Numbered from the stretch's first letter, positions 16,723 through 26,149 are shown. The stretch: DNA of 64,000 nucleotides from Neorhizobium sp. NCHU2750 (GCF_003597675.1 NZ_CP030827.1:1612001-1676000), one strand, 5' to 3'. Translations and numbers: made by a program. Notes: generated by a model from the sequence alone, not told the origin.

Positions 16723-17775
16723 TCACTCGGCGGCCATCTTCGAGCTTTCGGCGCCTGCCGGCGTCACCATCGCCGCCATCATCCGCTGCAGGTCCAGTGT
16801 CCCGACCGGTGTGCCTGCCTCGTCAATGACCGTGGCCTTCATCTGGCCGCTCTCCGTCATGGCCTTGGCGGCCCCTTCGAGCGTCGTCGTTGCCGCGATG
16901 CGCGTGCCGTCCGCCTGCCCATCGAACGCAGCCATGACGGTCTTGGCCTGGATCACCCGGCCGCGGTTTACTTCCTTGACGAAGGCGGTGATATAGTCAT
17001 CGGCCGGTGACAGCACGATGTCCTGGCCGGTTCCCTGCTGCACGACCTGTCCGTCGCGCAGGATGGCGATCTTGTCGCCGAGCCTCAACGCCTCGTCGAG
17101 ATCGTGGGTGATGAACACCACGGTCTTCTTCAGTTCCGCCTGCAGGTCGAGCAGCACGGTCTGCATGTCGACGCGGATCAGCGGGTCGAGCGCCGAATAG
17201 GCCTCGTCCATCAACAGGATGTCGGCATCGTTGGTGAGTGCTCTGGCCAGCCCCACACGCTGCTGCATGCCGCCGGACAACTGGTTCGGATAATGGTTCT
17301 CGAAGCCGGCAAGGCCGACGCGCTCGATCCAGTATTGTCCCTTTTTCAGGCTTTCGGAGCGGGAGATGCCCTGGATGTCGAGCCCGTAGACGGTGTTCTC
17401 GATCACCGTGCGATGCGGCAGGAGAGCAAATTTCTGGAACACCATCGCCGTCTTGTGACGGCGGAAGTCGCGCAGGTCCCGCTCATTCATGCCGCAGACA
17501 TTGACGCCGTCATAGACGACCTCGCCATAGGTCGGCTCGATCAGCCGGTTGATATGGCGGATCAGCGTCGACTTGCCCGATCCCGACAGGCCCATGACGA
17601 CGGTGATGCCGCCGGCGGGCATGGAGATGTTGATGTCCTTGAGCCCAAGCACATGGCCGTAGCGCTCGTTGAGTTCGGCCTTGGTCAGGCCGTTCTTGAC
17701 CGCCTCCACATGCTCGCGGCCGCGCGGGCCGAAGATCTTGTAGAGCCCCTTGATCTCGATGCCGTGACTAGCCAT
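16723..17775 (-). CDS. choV: Choline/glycine betaine ABC transporter, ATP-binding subunit
   Basis: 350 residues of the ProV/OpuAA type. Walker A is GLSGSGKST, the Q-loop is MVFQKFALLPHRTV, the signature is QLSGGMQQRVGLARAL and Walker B is ILLMDEAYSALDP. A C-terminal extension of about 75 residues (TTTLEGAAKAMTESGQ, ATVIDEAGTPVGTLDLQRMM) looks like one CBS unit. It hydrolyses ATP on the cytoplasmic side to drive betaine uptake. The ATG at 17775 overlaps the end of the permease gene by eight bases. Order in the operon is binding protein, permease, ATPase. ChoV versus another quaternary-amine transporter cannot be separated by eye. Confidence 0.88.
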   Translation of the reverse strand: MASHGIEIKGLYKIFGPRGREHVEAVKNGLTKAELNERYGHVLGLKDINISMPAGGITVVMGLSGSGKSTLIRHINRLIEPTYGEVVYDGVNVCGMNERDLRDFRRHKTAMVFQKFALLPHRTVIENTVYGLDIQGISRSESLKKGQYWIERVGLAGFENHYPNQLSGGMQQRVGLARALTNDADILLMDEAYSALDPLIRVDMQTVLLDLQAELKKTVVFITHDLDEALRLGDKIAILRDGQVVQQGTGQDIVLSPADDYITAFVKEVNRGRVIQAKTVMAAFDGQADGTRIAATTTLEGAAKAMTESGQMKATVIDEAGTPVGTLDLQRMMAAMVTPAGAESSKMAAE

Positions 17776-18676
17776 GCACCACCTCCGAATGACGCTGAAG
17801 CCGCTTGCCGAACGCCTGGCTGGTGCGGTCGAAGATGATGGCGATCGCCACCAGTGCGAAGCCGTTGAGGAAGCCGAAGGTGAAGAACTGGTTGTTGATC
17901 GCCTGCAGCGTATTTCTGCCGAGCCCGCCGACACCCACCATCGAGGCGACCACCACCATGGCGAGCGACATCATGATCGTCTGGTTGATGCCGGCCATGA
18001 TCGTCGGCAGGGCGAGCGGCATCTGCACGTTCCAGAGCTTCTGCCCGGCTGAGGAACCGAAAGCATCGGCCGCCTCCAGCACTTCCTTGTCGACCAGCCT
18101 TATGCCGAGATTGGTTAGCCGGATCATCGGCGGCACGGCATAGATGACAACCGCGATGAGGCCCGGCACCTTGCCGATGCCGAAGATGACGACGACCGGG
18201 ATCAGGTAGACGAAGCTCGGCATCGTCTGCATCACGTCGAGGATCGGGTTGATGACGCCCTGGATCCGGTCCGAGCGGGCCATCAGGATGCCGATGGGAA
18301 GCCCGATGATGATGGCGATGAGGGTTGACACCGTGACGATCGCGAGCGTCGTCATCGTGTCTTCCCACAGGCCGAAAATGCCGATGAAGATCATCCCGAT
18401 CGCGGTGCCGATGGTGATGCGGATGCTGCGGCTGCCGAAATAGACGACCAGCAGCATGACGATCAGCACCACCGTCCAGGGTGAACTGGTGAACAGCTTT
18501 TCAAGATAGTTCAGGAACCATTGCAGCGGCCGCACGATGATGTCGATGATGCTGCCATATTCGCGGACAAGCCCCTTGAAGCCGTCGTCGATCACCTTGC
18601 GCGCATCGCGAATATAGCTGTCGCTGATGGCCGGGAACCTACAGAGGGCTCGCGGCAGGATCTCGCAGATCGCCAT
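17768..18676 (-). CDS. choW: Choline/glycine betaine ABC transporter, permease subunit
   Basis: 302 residues with about six hydrophobic segments, among them SSPWTVVLIVMLLVVYFG, ITIGTAIGMIFIGIFGLW, TLAIVTVSTLIAIIIGLPIG and MMSLAMVVVASMVGVGGLG. The loop LEAADAFGSSAGQKLWNVQMPLALPTIMAG fits the EAA-type contact with the ATPase. The N-terminal cytoplasmic stretch resembles ProW/ChoW. AAGGGGAA precedes the ATG. It overlaps the ATPase gene by eight bases, so the two are translationally coupled. Confidence 0.9.
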   Translation of the reverse strand: MAICEILPRALCRFPAISDSYIRDARKVIDDGFKGLVREYGSIIDIIVRPLQWFLNYLEKLFTSSPWTVVLIVMLLVVYFGSRSIRITIGTAIGMIFIGIFGLWEDTMTTLAIVTVSTLIAIIIGLPIGILMARSDRIQGVINPILDVMQTMPSFVYLIPVVVIFGIGKVPGLIAVVIYAVPPMIRLTNLGIRLVDKEVLEAADAFGSSAGQKLWNVQMPLALPTIMAGINQTIMMSLAMVVVASMVGVGGLGRNTLQAINNQFFTFGFLNGFALVAIAIIFDRTSQAFGKRLQRHSEVVHG

Positions 18677-18850
18677 GCTTTTCCCCTTTTATATGCGTTC
18701 TTCCATTTGCAATCCGCAAACCGCCCGGATGCCGTCGTCTGTCATGTCTTTGTCGATGACGGCACCGGTTCGGGCAGGTGTTGCGTCTCGGACCGGCCGT
18801 CTTGCCGCGTGGCGGTTGCAACGGGCCACCTGTCTCGCGGGCGGCAGGCC

Positions 18851-18876
18851 GGAAGGCGGCGCACGGGCCGCCTTCC
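18851..18876 (-). other. Intercistronic hairpin after the binding-protein gene
   Basis: GGAAGGCGGC and GCCGCCTTCC form a perfect 10-bp stem with a six-base loop just 13 bases after the binding-protein stop codon. There is no T-run. Hairpins at this spot in ABC operons often protect the binding-protein message and lower expression of the permease; that use is inferred. Confidence 0.6.
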
Positions 18877-18889
18877 GCAAGCGAGGGCA

Positions 18890-19885
18890 TCAGAGCGATG
18901 CCTTGACCTTTTCGGCAACGTCCGGCGCTACCCACTTGGTCCAGACTTCCGGCATGGTTTCCAGGAAGTGCTTGGCGGCATCGGCATTGGTGCCCTGGTT
19001 GTCGGTCTGCCAGGCGAGGATGCTGTTGACCGTCGCATTGGTCCACTTGCGGGCCTTGACGTAATCCATGGCGACACCCGCCTTGTCGGCGAACTGCTTG
19101 GTCACGACGGTAAAGGCCTGCGAAGTCGGGTAGGAATTGACCTTCGGGTTGGGGCAATCCGGAACGGCGGTGCAGGCATCCCAGTCTGCCTTGTCATGCG
19201 GCACGTCGAAGGAGAGCTTCACCATCTCGTATTTGCCGAGAATGGCCGTCGGTGCCCAGTAATAACCGAGCCAGCCGGTCTTCTTCTCGAAGGCGCTGGC
19301 GATCGATCCGTCGAGGCCGGCGGCAGACCCGGTATCGATCAGGTCGAAGCCCTTGTCCTTGGCGCCGAGCGCCTTGTAGAGATTGGCGGTCGATACCTGG
19401 CAGTTCCAGCCCGACGGGCAGTTGGTGACGGCGCCCTTGGACGGATCTTCCGGGGCTGGGAACAGGTCGGGATGCTTGAGTGCATCCTGCACGGTCTTGA
19501 TGTCCGGATGTTTGTCGGCAAGGAATTTCGGGATCCACCAGCCTTCGACGGCACCATCGGCAAGGATTTCGGCGGCCTCGATCAGCCGGCCTTCCTTGAC
19601 GGCGGCATCGAGCGGCGTGCGAACGGCATTGACCCAGAATTCCGGCGCCATGTCCGGCTGGGCCTTTTCGTTCATCGAGGTGAAGGTCGGCATCGTGTCG
19701 CCGGTAACGAGCTCGACGGAGCAGCCGTAACCTTCTTCGAGAATGATCTTGTCGACATTGGCGGCCACGCCGGCGGACGCCCAGTTCATTTCGGCAATGG
19801 AAACGGAACCGCATTCGGCATGGGCGGCACCGGCAAAGGCATAAAGACCGGCCGCGAACGCGGCGTAAGCGAGGAGTTTTTTCAT
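18890..19885 (-). CDS. choX: Choline/glycine betaine ABC transporter, periplasmic binding protein
   Basis: 331 residues starting with a cleavable signal peptide (MKKLLAYAAFAAGLYAFAGAAHA). The mature part matches the OpuAC/ProX substrate-binding fold, with tryptophans suited to an aromatic cage (MNWASAG, APEFWVNAVR, EGWWIPKF, LGYYWAPTAIL). It captures quaternary amines in the periplasm and delivers them to the ChoW-like permease. GGGAGGT lies ahead of the ATG. Cysteines at CGSVS, GYGCSVE, TNCPSGWNC, DACTAVPDC could form disulfides. Ligand choice between choline, betaine and proline betaine is unresolved; betaine suits the neighbours. Confidence 0.85.
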   Translation of the reverse strand: MKKLLAYAAFAAGLYAFAGAAHAECGSVSIAEMNWASAGVAANVDKIILEEGYGCSVELVTGDTMPTFTSMNEKAQPDMAPEFWVNAVRTPLDAAVKEGRLIEAAEILADGAVEGWWIPKFLADKHPDIKTVQDALKHPDLFPAPEDPSKGAVTNCPSGWNCQVSTANLYKALGAKDKGFDLIDTGSAAGLDGSIASAFEKKTGWLGYYWAPTAILGKYEMVKLSFDVPHDKADWDACTAVPDCPNPKVNSYPTSQAFTVVTKQFADKAGVAMDYVKARKWTNATVNSILAWQTDNQGTNADAAKHFLETMPEVWTKWVAPDVAEKVKASL

Positions 19886-20619
19886 CGTAAGACCTCCCAG
19901 TCTTATTGTGTTGACAATCAATGCATGGAACCGGTGCAACCGAAATCCGTTGATAAAGCGCCTGGGGGCATCAGTGCTGCACCCTCTGTATGGTCGCTGT
20001 CTGCATGCGTCTTTTGCTATCTGCGCGACAGCCACAGATAGGGCGCATTTTTTCTGTCAGCTTAGGCAGCGTACGGCTTTCATCAAATAAATCAACAGTA
20101 GCTGTCAGCCCTGCTTATCCGAGAGGTTCTCGTAACTCTTTGGAAGAACGGCATTAGTGCTGCGTTCAAGGCCTAAAAACGGTCAATTGCCGCCTATCTG
20201 CGCTGTAAAGCCTTCCGCAACTTCGGCGCGATCAGAAACGGCAGCAAAGTCACGCCCCATATTTGACGTTTTGTAGCCGATTAGCGCCGCGGGGTGCGCC
20301 GCAATTTTTTTCATGCTGCGCGCAAAAAGATGGTCCCGACAGCAATCCTCGGCTGTCCTTGAGGGCTTCCCACGCCTCAAATACGGCATATGCAAGTTTA
20401 GCGATGTTTTCTTTGCAGATCTCGCTTTTTAGGCGTTGCGCTAACCATCCGGTAACACTGTCTGGCTAATGATCTCTCCGCGGACACATCGTCCGACAGT
20501 GGCGCCGGGTCAGGTAATGCGTACCGGTTGCCCCATTCCTCGTGTTCCCCCGATCGTGCCGCGACAAAAATAAAGGGCCCCGAAAGGCCCTTGAAGAGAT
20601 ACCGACTGCAGCTTTTGGC
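19886..20619. other. Large intergenic stretch, no supported gene
   Basis: About 730 bases between the binding-protein start and a small minus-strand gene. Short open frames are present but none has a good start and recognisable product. The part next to 19885 must hold the transporter promoter. A TTGACAATCAA sequence near 19911 is too short to be an FNR box. The minus-strand terminator at 20564-20592 lies at the other end. Local AT content is higher than elsewhere. Confidence 0.6.
20564..20592 (-). terminator. Intrinsic terminator of the small minus-strand gene
   Basis: AAGGGCC (20573-20579) pairs with GGCCCTT (20586-20592). Reading the minus strand, the hairpin is followed by TTATTTTTG. It lies 28 bases after the stop codon of the 47-residue gene. 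Confidence 0.8.
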
Positions 20620-20763
20620 TCAGCCCGCATTCGATGTGCGGATGAAGCCGAACAGCGAAGAACGCTTCTGGTGATCGGACGGGCGTGAATTGCGGAAAGC
20701 GCGGGGAGTTTCCCCGTTCCAGGCAATCTGCACGCCGTTATTGTTCCTGAAAATATAGAGCAT
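20620..20763 (-). CDS. Small hypothetical protein (47 aa)
   Basis: 47 residues, beginning MLYIFRNNNGVQIAWNGETP and ending FGFIRTSNAG. The ATG has GAGGAAAC upstream, and a clear intrinsic terminator follows the stop, which supports a real transcription unit. No known domain is recognised. The N-terminal half looks like a short beta structure and the rest is basic. It is divergent from cobU. Confidence 0.6.
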   Translation of the reverse strand: MLYIFRNNNGVQIAWNGETPRAFRNSRPSDHQKRSSLFGFIRTSNAG

Positions 20764-21065
20764 CCGGGTGTTTCCTCGATGGCTGCGAATAGGTTCGCAT
20801 GTCCTTATGTTTGCCGATCCAATACGCCTGCTGCAGGCTCTGCGCCACTCGGCAAATCGCCACCGGATGTCGCAAAAAGAATAGTGCGTCGATTTGCGCA
20901 GCCTGTATGGCATGTCGGCACCCTGCGGACGGCTGTTGACTTCACCCGGTTCCTGTTCGACCATGGGAACGCAATGCGAATCCAGACAAACACCAACACG
21001 GACCGGACGCCTCCGACATCTACGAATCGTCCGGTCTCGTTTGTCCCAAGCGCGGCCTTTTCCCC
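20764..21065. other. Intergenic stretch upstream of cobU
   Basis: 302 bases between the divergent small gene and cobU. I looked for a cobalamin riboswitch. A partial resemblance (GGGAA followed by GCGAATCC near 20965-20985) lacks the conserved core elements, so none is called. No gene is supported here. Confidence 0.5.
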
Positions 21066-21587
21066 ATGATCCTTTCCGGCAAGTCGGCGCTCGTCCTGGG
21101 TGGCGCGCGTTCAGGCAAATCCGCCTTTTCCGAGCGGTTGGCGATCGCGACCGGTCTTGAACGCCATTATATCGCGACCGGCCGCGCCTATGACGACGAG
21201 ATGCGGGCCCGTATCGCAACGCATCGAGAAGAGCGGGGACCGTCCTGGATCACCCATGAGCAGCCGCTCGATCTCGTCGGCGCGCTGAAGGCGATCGATG
21301 CGGCCGGCCATGTGATACTGGTCGACTGCCTGACGCTCTGGGTCACCAATCTGATGATGGAAGAGGCCGACATTCCGGCACAGGCCATGTCGCTGGTCGA
21401 ACAGATCAAGGCATCGCGCGCCACCGTCGTCCTCGTCTCCAACGAGGTCGGCCTCGGCATCGTGCCGGAAAATCGCATGGCGCGTGAATTCCGCGACCAT
21501 GCCGGGCGTCTGCATCAGCAGATCGCAGCGGTGGCCGACGAGGTATTTTTCGTCGCGGCCGGGCTGCCCCTCAGGATGAAGGGCTGA
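21066..21587 (+). CDS. cobU: Adenosylcobinamide kinase / guanylyltransferase CobU
   Basis: 173 residues. The bifunctional enzyme phosphorylates adenosylcobinamide and then attaches GMP, making the activated intermediate for the nucleotide loop of cobalamin. The P-loop GGARSGKS lies at residues 12-19. Other family segments are [38 protein letters not shown] and [23 protein letters not shown]. Length is typical. In many rhizobia the same protein is called CobP. It is the only cobalamin-synthesis gene in the window, and it serves cofactor supply for the corrinoid protein and other B12 enzymes. Confidence 0.93.
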   Translation: MILSGKSALVLGGARSGKSAFSERLAIATGLERHYIATGRAYDDEMRARIATHREERGPSWITHEQPLDLVGALKAIDAAGHVILVDCLTLWVTNLMMEEADIPAQAMSLVEQIKASRATVVLVSNEVGLGIVPENRMAREFRDHAGRLHQQIAAVADEVFFVAAGLPLRMKG

Positions 21588-21599
21588 GCCTGCAGTCTC

Positions 21600-22487
21600 T
21601 CACCAGCCGAGCCAGACGCGCACGGGATGGCCGGGATCTGCAAGCAGCTTTGCCGCCAGCGCCAGGCAGGAGATCACCAGCAGCGGCTTGATCAGCTTGG
21701 CGCCTTTCTTCATCGCAAGCCCCGAGCCGATCTGCGCTCCGATGAACTGGCCGACACCCATCATCAGCCCGACCTTCCAGAGGATGGAGCCGGTGACGGC
21801 AAACACCAGGAACGAGCCGAAATTCGAGCCGAAATTGATCAGCTTCGTATTCGCCGTTGCCTTCAATAGCCCGAAGCCTGCCAGAAGCACGAAGCCCAGC
21901 ATGTAGAAGGAGCCCGCGCCCGGTCCGAAAACGCCGTCATAGAGCCCGACCAGCGGGACGACGGTGATGCCGAAGACGAAGGGGGGCACGCGGCGGTGAC
22001 CGTCGGCATCCGCAAGATTGGGCTTCAGCGCGAAGAACAGCGCAATCGCGATCAGGAGGAAGGGGATGGCACCCGCAAGCACCGATGCCGGCACCACAGA
22101 TGCAAGCAGCGCTCCACAGGCGCCCCCGGCCATGGCCATGAGAGCCATCGGCAACTGGCTGTGCAGGTTGATATGGCCCTTGCGCGCATAGGCGATGGTC
22201 GCCGAAGCTGCGGCAAACTGCGACTGCAGCTTGTTGGTGGCGATCGCCTGGAGCGGCGGTATGCCGACGATCAAAAGCACGGGGATGGTGATCAGCCCAC
22301 CGCCACCGGCAATCGAATCGACGAAGCCGGCAAAACAGGCGGCGAGAAACAGAACGAGGAGGAACTGGAAGGCGATATCGGTCACGGCAGGCAACTCGGC
22401 AAAGGCAGCGAAAGCAAGGGCAGGGACAACCGCTACACGGAAGCCGCTGCGGGATGCAGCCGTTACGTGACGGTCGAGGAGAGACAA
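21600..22487 (-). CDS. TSUP-family (TauE/SafE, YfcA-like) membrane permease
   Basis: 295 residues with about eight hydrophobic segments and the duplicated family signature: AGFVDSIAGGGGLITIPVLLIVGIPPLQAIATNKLQ in the first half and GLYDGVFGPGAGSFYMLGFVLLAGFGLLKATANTKLINF in the second. TSUP proteins move sulfite, sulfonates or other small anions across the inner membrane. The substrate here is unknown. The first 35 residues are less conserved and the start could be internal, for example a GTG before TDIAFQFLLVLF. It is convergent with cobU. Confidence 0.85.
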   Translation of the reverse strand: MSLLDRHVTAASRSGFRVAVVPALAFAAFAELPAVTDIAFQFLLVLFLAACFAGFVDSIAGGGGLITIPVLLIVGIPPLQAIATNKLQSQFAAASATIAYARKGHINLHSQLPMALMAMAGGACGALLASVVPASVLAGAIPFLLIAIALFFALKPNLADADGHRRVPPFVFGITVVPLVGLYDGVFGPGAGSFYMLGFVLLAGFGLLKATANTKLINFGSNFGSFLVFAVTGSILWKVGLMMGVGQFIGAQIGSGLAMKKGAKLIKPLLVISCLALAAKLLADPGHPVRVWLGW

Positions 22488-22665
22488 TCAGGGCGGGAGC
22501 CACCTTGTGGCATCAGATCCGTCTCACGGCAAGAGCTGCGATAGGTCGCCGGCGCCTGTCGAAACAGGATTGCGCCGCGTTTCAATGCGGTTATGGTGCG
22601 CGGCCTCCTTCCGAGCGCGGCACCGGCTGCGCCGGCATTACACAAGCAAGAAACGGAAAGCCCTT

Positions 22666-23640
22666 ATGATCAAGGTCATATTCGATACCGACCCCGGCGT
22701 GGACGACGCCATGGCGCTTCTCTACCTGCATCGCCATCCGGATATCGACCTTGTCGGCGTCACCACCGTGTTCGGCAATGCTCCGATCGAGATTACCACC
22801 CGCAATGCGCAATTCCTCCACAAGGCCTGGAAGATCGGTGCGCCGATCGCCGGCGGTGCAGCGAAGCCCTATGACGATGGCCGCGATGGCGGACATTTCG
22901 CCACGATCGTTCATGGGGAAGACGGTCTCGGCAATATCGGTGTACCGCTCGAAATCGATCATCCCGTCGACCCGCGCCATGCCGCACAATTCATCGTCGA
23001 CACGGTGAAGGCTGACCCGGGCAATGTCACGCTCGTGGCCGTTGGTCCGATGACCAATCTGGCGTTGGCGTTGAAGGCAGACCCGGAGATCGCCTCGCTG
23101 GTGAAGGAAGTGGTCGTCATGGGCGGCGCCTTCGACGTCAACGGTAACGTCACCCCGGCGGCCGAGGCCAATATCTACAATGATCCGGAAGCGGCCGATG
23201 CCGTCTTCACCGCCCCGTGGAAGGTGACGCTGATCGGCCTCGATGTGACAATGCAGACCACCATGTCATCGGATTATCTGGCAAAGATGGTGGAGGCGGG
23301 GCCTTCTGAACTGAAACTGCTGTCCGAACTGTCGCAATTCTACATCGATTTCTATCGCCAGCGGGTCGGTCTCGACGGCATGGCGCTGCACGACAGCTGT
23401 GCCTGCGTCTATTTGACCGAGCCGCATCTCTTCGACGTCAGGAGCGGACCGGTTCGCGTCGTCTGCGGCGGTCTGGCGGACGGCAAGACCATCCAGGCAC
23501 CAGACGATGGCCGCAAATATGTCGGCAGCGCCTGGGACGGCGTGCCGAGCCAGGTCGTCTGTACGGGCATACGTGCAGATGAGATCCGCGAGGCGATCCG
23601 CACCGTTCTGGTGGAAGGTCGCGCCCCGGCGCGCGCCTGA
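22666..23640 (+). CDS. Nucleoside hydrolase (IunH/RihA-like)
   Basis: 324 residues of the inosine-uridine nucleoside N-ribohydrolase family. The N-terminal DTDPGVDDAMALL is the calcium-binding aspartate cluster. TVFGNAPIEITTRNAQFL, the VAVGPMTNLALAL segment, VVMGGAF, EANIYNDPEAA and the C-terminal LHDSCACVYLTEP match known active-site regions. It splits ribonucleosides to base and ribose for salvage. Base preference cannot be read from the sequence. It appears monocistronic. Confidence 0.9.
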   Translation: MIKVIFDTDPGVDDAMALLYLHRHPDIDLVGVTTVFGNAPIEITTRNAQFLHKAWKIGAPIAGGAAKPYDDGRDGGHFATIVHGEDGLGNIGVPLEIDHPVDPRHAAQFIVDTVKADPGNVTLVAVGPMTNLALALKADPEIASLVKEVVVMGGAFDVNGNVTPAAEANIYNDPEAADAVFTAPWKVTLIGLDVTMQTTMSSDYLAKMVEAGPSELKLLSELSQFYIDFYRQRVGLDGMALHDSCACVYLTEPHLFDVRSGPVRVVCGGLADGKTIQAPDDGRKYVGSAWDGVPSQVVCTGIRADEIREAIRTVLVEGRAPARA

Positions 23641-23689
23641 GCGGGAAGGGACGCCCGAGCCCGGGGAGGGCCTGAGCGGGGAGGGAAGG

Positions 23690-24415
23690 TCAGTCGCCGC
23701 CGGCCGCCGTCGCCAGGCGGTCGAGATCCGGCACGTAGACCTGCCGGTTGTTCTCGATATGGATGAGCCCGTCCTTGCGCAGCTTGGTCATTTGCCGGCT
23801 CACCGTCTCGATCGTCAGGCCGAGGAAATCGGCAATGTCGGCGCGTGACAGCGGCAGTTCGAAGGCGCAGGCGCCGAGCCGGTCGGGTTCGGCATGGGCG
23901 GCGACCAGAACGATCAGGCTGGCCACCTTCTCGCGCGCCGACTTGCGGCCGAGCGTCAGCATCCAGTCGCGGGCCTCATCCAGTTCGGTCAGCGCCTGGT
24001 TGTGCAGCCGGCTGCCGAGTTCGGCCGATTCGCAGATCATTCGCTCGAGGATCTTGCGCGGCAAGACACAGAGCTCGGTATCGGTGGCGGCTTCGGCCGC
24101 CATCAGGCTTTCGCTGAGAAACGGCCGTCCCATGAAGTCCGGCGCAAACTGCAGGCCGACGATCTGCTGGCGGCCGTCCGCCATGATCTTGGAAAGCTTC
24201 ACGACGCCCTTGAGGATGTTGGAATAGGACGAAACCTGCTGGCCCTGGCCGATCAGTTCCGTACCGGCCTCCACCGCTCGCCTCTGGCTGTGCTTGTTCA
24301 GTTCGGAAAGCTGGGCGGGTGTCAGCGTCGAACAGACGCCGGCATGACGGGCCTCGCAGCCGCGACAAATCAGCGGTATCTCGTGAATGTCCACGATCTT
24401 CAGCTGTGCTTCCAT
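23690..24415 (-). CDS. fnrN: FnrN-type oxygen-responsive Crp/Fnr regulator
   Basis: 241 residues. N-terminal cysteines C17, C20 and C28 plus C116 form the expected ligands of an oxygen-labile 4Fe-4S cluster. A cyclic-nucleotide-binding-like sensor domain follows, then the C-terminal helix-turn-helix SRADIADFLGLTIETVSRQMTKL, whose E and R residues fit recognition of TTGAT half-sites. The ATG at 24415 has GAGGGGGA at a normal distance. It is divergent from hemN with a shared FNR box between them, so autoregulation is likely. It is the probable activator of the fixN and fixG boxes in this window. Confidence 0.92.
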   Translation of the reverse strand: MEAQLKIVDIHEIPLICRGCEARHAGVCSTLTPAQLSELNKHSQRRAVEAGTELIGQGQQVSSYSNILKGVVKLSKIMADGRQQIVGLQFAPDFMGRPFLSESLMAAEAATDTELCVLPRKILERMICESAELGSRLHNQALTELDEARDWMLTLGRKSAREKVASLIVLVAAHAEPDRLGACAFELPLSRADIADFLGLTIETVSRQMTKLRKDGLIHIENNRQVYVPDLDRLATAAGGD

Positions 24416-24580
24416 CCTCATTCCCCCTCGCTGGTTCCATCGCCCCCAAAAACCGGAAGCGATTTTCGAGAGGCGATGCGCAGGTCTAAAAGCTGCAGCG
24501 ATCTTCGTGCGCCACAACGGCGGACGGCGCTGCAGGTGGCAATCGTCAATCCGACCTTGGTTCACCCCACGTTCTCGTGC

Positions 24581-24594
24581 TTGATCCAAGTCAA
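24581..24594. promoter_or_regulatory. FNR box between fnrN and hemN
   Basis: TTGATCCAAGTCAA matches TTGAT-N4-ATCAA at 9 of 10 positions. Its end is 53 bases before the hemN start, a distance suited to activation from about -40, and 166 bases before the fnrN start. Confidence 0.8.
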
Positions 24595-24647
24595 AGTCGC
24601 TAAAATATTCAGCAGGTAGCTCTGTCACCCAAGAGAAGAGGTGCGAC

Positions 24648-25997
24648 ATGAGCGAAAGATTGCTTGCGAAATATTCCGGTGCTGTGCCACGTTACACTAG
24701 CTATCCGACTGCGCCGCATTTTCACACTGGTGTAAATTGCGACATCTATTCGCAGTGGTTGTCGGAAATCGATTCTCGCGGCAGCCTGTCACTCTATCTT
24801 CACATTCCCTATTGCGACCGGCTCTGTTGGTTCTGCGCCTGCCATACCAAGCAGACATTGCGCTATGAACCGATCACCGCCTATCTCGTCTCGCTCCGCC
24901 GCGAAATCGAAGCCGTTGGTGCTGTGGTGCCGGCCGGCGCGAAGGTTACCGCCATCCATTTCGGCGGCGGCTCGCCCACCATGCTGAGACCGGAGGACAT
25001 GATCGACCTGATGGCCTGTCTGAGGGCATCGTTCAATATCGCGGACGATGCCGAAATCAGCGTCGAGATGGACCCCAATGATCTCGACGATGCGCGTTAT
25101 GACGCACTTGCCGAAATCGGCCTGACACGCGCCAGCCTCGGCGTGCAGGATTTCGATCCGGTCGTGCAGAAGGCGATCAACCGTATCCAGACCTTCGAGC
25201 AGACCAGATCCGTGGTCGACGCGGTGAGGGCGCGCGGCGTCCGTTCGGTCAATTGCGACGTGCTTTACGGCCTGCCGCACCAGACACTGGAAGGCGTCGA
25301 GCGCACCCTGTCGGATATCCTGTCGCTGTCGCCCGATCGCGTCGCGCTGTTCGGCTATGCCCATGTACCGTGGATGAAGAAGCATCAGACGATGATCCCG
25401 GAAAGCGCCTTGCCGGATGTCGCCGAGCGCTTTCGCCAGAGCAGTTTTGCAGCCCGTATGCTGATCGAGGCCGGTTATGAGGCAGTCGGCATAGACCACT
25501 TTGCCCGGCCGTCCGATAGCCTTGCCGTCGCCGCCCGTTCCGGCACGCTGCGTCGGAATTTCCAGGGCTATACGACCGACACCGCCGATGCCCTGATCGG
25601 CCTCGGCGCCTCGTCGATCAGCCAGCTGCCACAGGGCTATGTGCAGAACATGCCGGCTACCGGCGAGTACCAGCGCATGGTCGAGGCGGGCGGTCTTGCT
25701 GCGGTCCGGGGAAAGGAACTCTCCGAGGACGATTGCATGCGCGCCTATGTCATCGAACGGCTGATGTGCGACTTCGGCTTCGATTTCATGCCGCTCCTGT
25801 CGCGTTTCCCTGACGTCGCCCACGAACTGATCGCGGAAGCGCGTGCCTTCGCCCGCGGCAACCCGGACGACATTTGCCGCGTCGGCAATGCCGCTTTCCG
25901 CATAACACCGGAAGGCCGTCCTTTCACCCGCACCATTGCCGCGGCATTCGACCGGTATCTGCAGCGTGGACAGGCCCGGCATTCCGTCGCCGTTTAG
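24648..25997 (+). CDS. hemN: Oxygen-independent coproporphyrinogen III oxidase HemN
   Basis: 449 residues. This radical-SAM enzyme decarboxylates coproporphyrinogen III to protoporphyrinogen IX without oxygen, supplying heme when oxygen is scarce. The Cys-x3-Cys-x2-Cys-x-Cys cluster (C56, C60, C63, C65) lies in [40 protein letters not shown] and the C-terminal HemN domain are present. The N-terminal [21 protein letters not shown] is typical of true HemN rather than HemW. An FNR box upstream and the divergent fnrN gene support low-oxygen induction, matching demand for heme by the cbb3 oxidase genes downstream. Confidence 0.96.
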
Positions 25998-26149
25998 CCC
26001 ATTTCCGTCTTGCCTGTTGCAGTCGGCTCGATTGCTGTTTAGGCAACAGTTTCGGTGCAAATTTCGAGGCCCAAATACGAAGCCATTGGCATTTGGAACC
26101 ATTTTCCCTATGTGGGGCTCTGAATTACCTATTCTCAAAGGACATGGGC

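Noticed and set aside
20764..21065. Cobalamin riboswitch upstream of cobU
   Set aside because: A GGGAA and a GCGAATCC-like segment are present, but the conserved GCTGCCCCCGC-type core and the GCCACTG element are missing in the right order.
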